From positions 62,001-126,000 of the forward strand of contig NZ_JACVWU010000010.1 of NCBI RefSeq assembly GCF_014596915.1: a stretch of 64,000 nucleotides of DNA. The letters run 5' to 3'. Below, one piece after another: positions 63,101-64,000 of this stretch. The position numbers were made by a program, and so were the translations under genes. Origin of the DNA: Streptomyces sp. TRM68416 (lineage in GTDB: Bacteria > Actinomycetota > Actinomycetes > Streptomycetales > Streptomycetaceae). Numbering within the stretch: position 1 is the first letter of the stretch; every line of letters starts with the position of its first letter. The notes under the pieces were generated by a model that saw nothing but the letters and a program-made list of their open reading frames with translations, had not been told where the DNA came from and made no database searches.

Positions 63101-64000
63101 TCGGCGAGCGGCCGCCCGTCGCGTACGACGGTGTCGGCGAGGGCGGTGAAGTCCTCCAGCGCGGGATGGTCCACGACCACGACCCGGAGGCCGGCGTGGC
63201 GGGCGGCGTCCAGGACGGCCTCGGTCCACGCGTCCGCGCAGGTGTCGGTGTCCCCGGTGCACAGGGCGCTGGGGTGCAGCACGAGGGTGCGGGCCGTCTC
63301 CAGGCGGCGCACCCGCTCCGGGTCGCGCACCAGCACTCCGGTGCGGGCCAGCGCGCAGCCCAGGACGGCGCCGAACGCGGCCGGACCGTAGCGGGCGGCC
63401 TTCGGCGACCCGGCGAGCACGGCCTCGGCCGCCTCCGCCGCGTCATGCTTGACCAGCAGAGTCGCCGCGGCCCCCAGCACGCTGCCGGACTCGGCGTGGA
63501 CGGCGTACTCGTGGGCCGGGGTGGCGCGCAGGGGCGGGCGCGGGACGGCGTCCGGCGCGACGTCGATCCGGTCCGGCGCGCAGAGCCGGTCGTGCCCGGC
63601 GTCGAAGGCGGCCGCCCGCGCCACGGCCTCCGCCAGCTGGAGCGAGCGCAGCGCCGCGTCCAGCAGCAGGGAGGTCGGGGTCTGTCCGGCGCCGTGGACG
63701 GCGGCGTTGGTTACGGCCAGCAGCAGGTCGGTGCGGGAACGTCCGTAGCGCTCGCGCAGCAGGCGGCGGAAGCGCGGGTTCTCGCGCAGCAGCGTCATGG
63801 CGGCGGTGACGAAGCGGGGTGAGGGGGGCAGGCGCAGGGCGTACGCGGTGATCGCGGCCCCGGTGCCGACGGCGTCGGCCAGGAGCGCCGCCGCGACGGT
63901 CCGTACGGCCCGGGGGTCGCCCGGGTGCGCGAACTCCTCCACCGTGTCGTCGCTCGGTCCGAGGCCGTAGCGTTCGGCGAGGGCGGTCGCCCTGTTCATG
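60121..64000 (-). CDS. CtpI-type cation P-type ATPase, 5' end at or beyond window edge
   Basis: The frame covers at least 1292 residues, and the true start may lie past position 64000. The C-terminal two-thirds is a complete P-type ATPase: TGES (618-621), the phosphorylation site DKTGT (D775), KGAPE (nucleotide binding), MLTGDHPQTA and GDGANDAAAI (1037-1042), followed by four or more membrane helices. The N-terminal part (about residues 1-430) is a degenerate, HAD-like and helical module resembling the front half of mycobacterial CtpI. The ion is unknown; CtpI homologues are of uncertain specificity. The gene lies convergent with the permease and past a REP element. Confidence 0.88.
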   Translation of the reverse strand, partial: MNRATALAERYGLGPSDDTVEEFAHPGDPRAVRTVAAALLADAVGTGAAITAYALRLPPSPRFVTAAMTLLRENPRFRRLLRERYGRSRTDLLLAVTNAAVHGAGQTPTSLLLDAALRSLQLAEAVARAAAFDAGHDRLCAPDRIDVAPDAVPRPPLRATPAHEYAVHAESGSVLGAAATLLVKHDAAEAAEAVLAGSPKAARYGPAAFGAVLGCALARTGVLVRDPERVRRLETARTLVLHPSALCTGDTDTCADAWTEAVLDAARHAGLRVVVVDHPALEDFTALADTVVRDGRPLADVVEGLREHGGVVTVARPGPEADDDVLNGLLGSDVAVALADGDAAVVWGADVVAPGGLADVWRLLSSVSAARKVGRRSQTLARSGAALSGLLVAVGESRRGRRRLLPGARHVPVDLSAAVALLSGARAALGVAAAPAPHPRARVAWHALRPGDVRSRLQDAPEEGPTVAEQASTGLRRAARAAGRVPVLAPARWSWRLARAVRGELDDPLTPVLAVGSAASAILGSAVDALLVVGALDLNALVGGVQRLRAERALSGLLAEQKRKARVAPEDSAENPRTVDAAKLKPGEVIELKADDVVPADARLLWEEGLEVDESALTGESLPADKQTDPTPHAPVADRRCMVFEGTTVVAGEARAVVVETGDRTEASRAVSLAARKPPSAGVQARLQELTGKAMPLTFAGGAAVTGLALLRGTPIRQAVSGGVAVAVAAVPEGLPLVATAAQLAAARRLSHRGVLVRAPRTLEALGRMDTLCFDKTGTLTENRLRLVRVTDAEGNAGRPGDQDVESVLRAAARACPVVNGGSERPVHATDEAVLAAVDDDPEWVQTEGRPFEAARGYAAAVGHAGDDVRVLVVKGAPETILPACSGLPEHASATAQSLARDGLRVLAVAQRRPADTEKDPDVLEEPLHDLEFTGLLALADVPRETSTELVHGLREEGVRPVMLTGDHPQTARAIAVDLGWPEDTTVVTGDELAAVDRSERARMLHDVGVVARVAPEQKLQVVEALRDAGRVVGMVGDGANDAAAIRAADIGVGINARGSAAARNAADLVLTDDDLTVLIEAIAEGRALWHSVADAIAILIGGNAGEVGFGIIGTLLAGAAPLSTRQMLLVNLFTDLFPAMAVAVTPQKEPNGEEGHDDRPLGTSLLGAPLMEQIRHRALTTTLGAVAAWLIGRFTPGTARRSTTMALCAVVGTQLAQTLADRRDSPLVRATCLGSAAALVALVQTPGVSRLFGCTPLGPVAWSGVAAAIALAVTGQRALPRLEETVRRLVR

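Noticed and set aside
60529..63822. very long open plus-strand frame (about 1100 codons)
   Set aside because: It lies opposite the P-type ATPase gene, which has all catalytic motifs. The long frame results from GC-rich codon bias and its translation (Gly/Arg/His-rich) lacks any domain.

Overview
The window is high-GC DNA (roughly 70% or more by eye, with GC-saturated third codon positions) carrying actinobacterial hallmarks: a mycothiol-dependent isomerase fold, many LuxR-type two-component pairs, DUF5707/DUF6332/DUF6214/DUF6421/DUF6986 proteins, leaderless transcripts with TANNNT boxes 6-8 nt before the start codon, and a single rare TTA codon. This points to a Streptomyces chromosome. The order etfB-etfA, flavin reductase, thioredoxin, acyltransferase and threonine aldolase resembles what I remember of the S. 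coelicolor SCO108x region, but I could not check that.

Layout. 0-3.5 kb: tail of a LuxR response regulator, a MerR regulator divergent from a methyltransferase, and a glutamate-cysteine-ligase-family enzyme. 3.5-4.1 kb: a gene-free stretch with two adjacent tandem repeat arrays. 4.1-11.4 kb: DEAD-box helicase, a small membrane protein, a response regulator coupled to an unusual tandem histidine kinase, a DUF5707 secreted protein and an MFS exporter. 11.4-13.5 kb: transposase and isomerase remnants around NIPSNAP and VOC genes. 13.5-20.5 kb: DM13 protein, mycothiol isomerase, MarR/MFS pair, a PadR-DUF1048-DUF1048 operon and a second histidine kinase/response regulator pair. 20.5-22.7 kb: decayed MMPL and SARP fragments, then a TetR gene and a deazaflavin oxidoreductase separated by a striking array of 19-bp-spaced operator palindromes. 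22.7-34.1 kb: geranylgeranyl reductase, M20 peptidase, kinase-like protein, TmrB-Nudix fusion, ROK/LacI divergon, Ser/Thr kinase and DUF6986 aldolase. 34.3-45.6 kb: a TTA-containing secreted phosphoesterase, etfBA, flavin reductase, thioredoxin, PlsC-type acyltransferase, a B3/B4 protein, transglutaminase, a GTGA-coupled DUF6421-SDR-threonine aldolase operon, GDPD and GNAT. 45.6-49.6 kb: a MITE, VOC and GNAT genes, an MFS fragment and an aldo/keto reductase split by a palindromic mini-repeat. 49.8-53.7 kb: DUF5134, M56 peptidase, PAP2, HAD and TetR genes. 53.7-56.5 kb: an accessory patch of IS481 remnant, MFS/MerR efflux pair and imine-reductase remnant. 56.5-64 kb: DUF6214, an FprA-like reductase, an NCS2 permease and a large P-type ATPase running to the window edge.

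Functionally this is a mosaic of housekeeping redox and lipid genes (etfBA, fprA-like, acyltransferase, geranylgeranyl reductase), several regulator-transporter divergons whose operators can be read directly, and scattered decayed genes typical of chromosome-arm turnover. No biosynthetic gene cluster, CRISPR array, tRNA or rRNA was recognised. The most unusual signal is the phased operator array at 21951-22208. Next are the aldo/keto reductase split by a mini-repeat into two ATGA-coupled frames, the tandem kinase whose second module lacks its histidine, and the double tandem-repeat array at 3724-4089.
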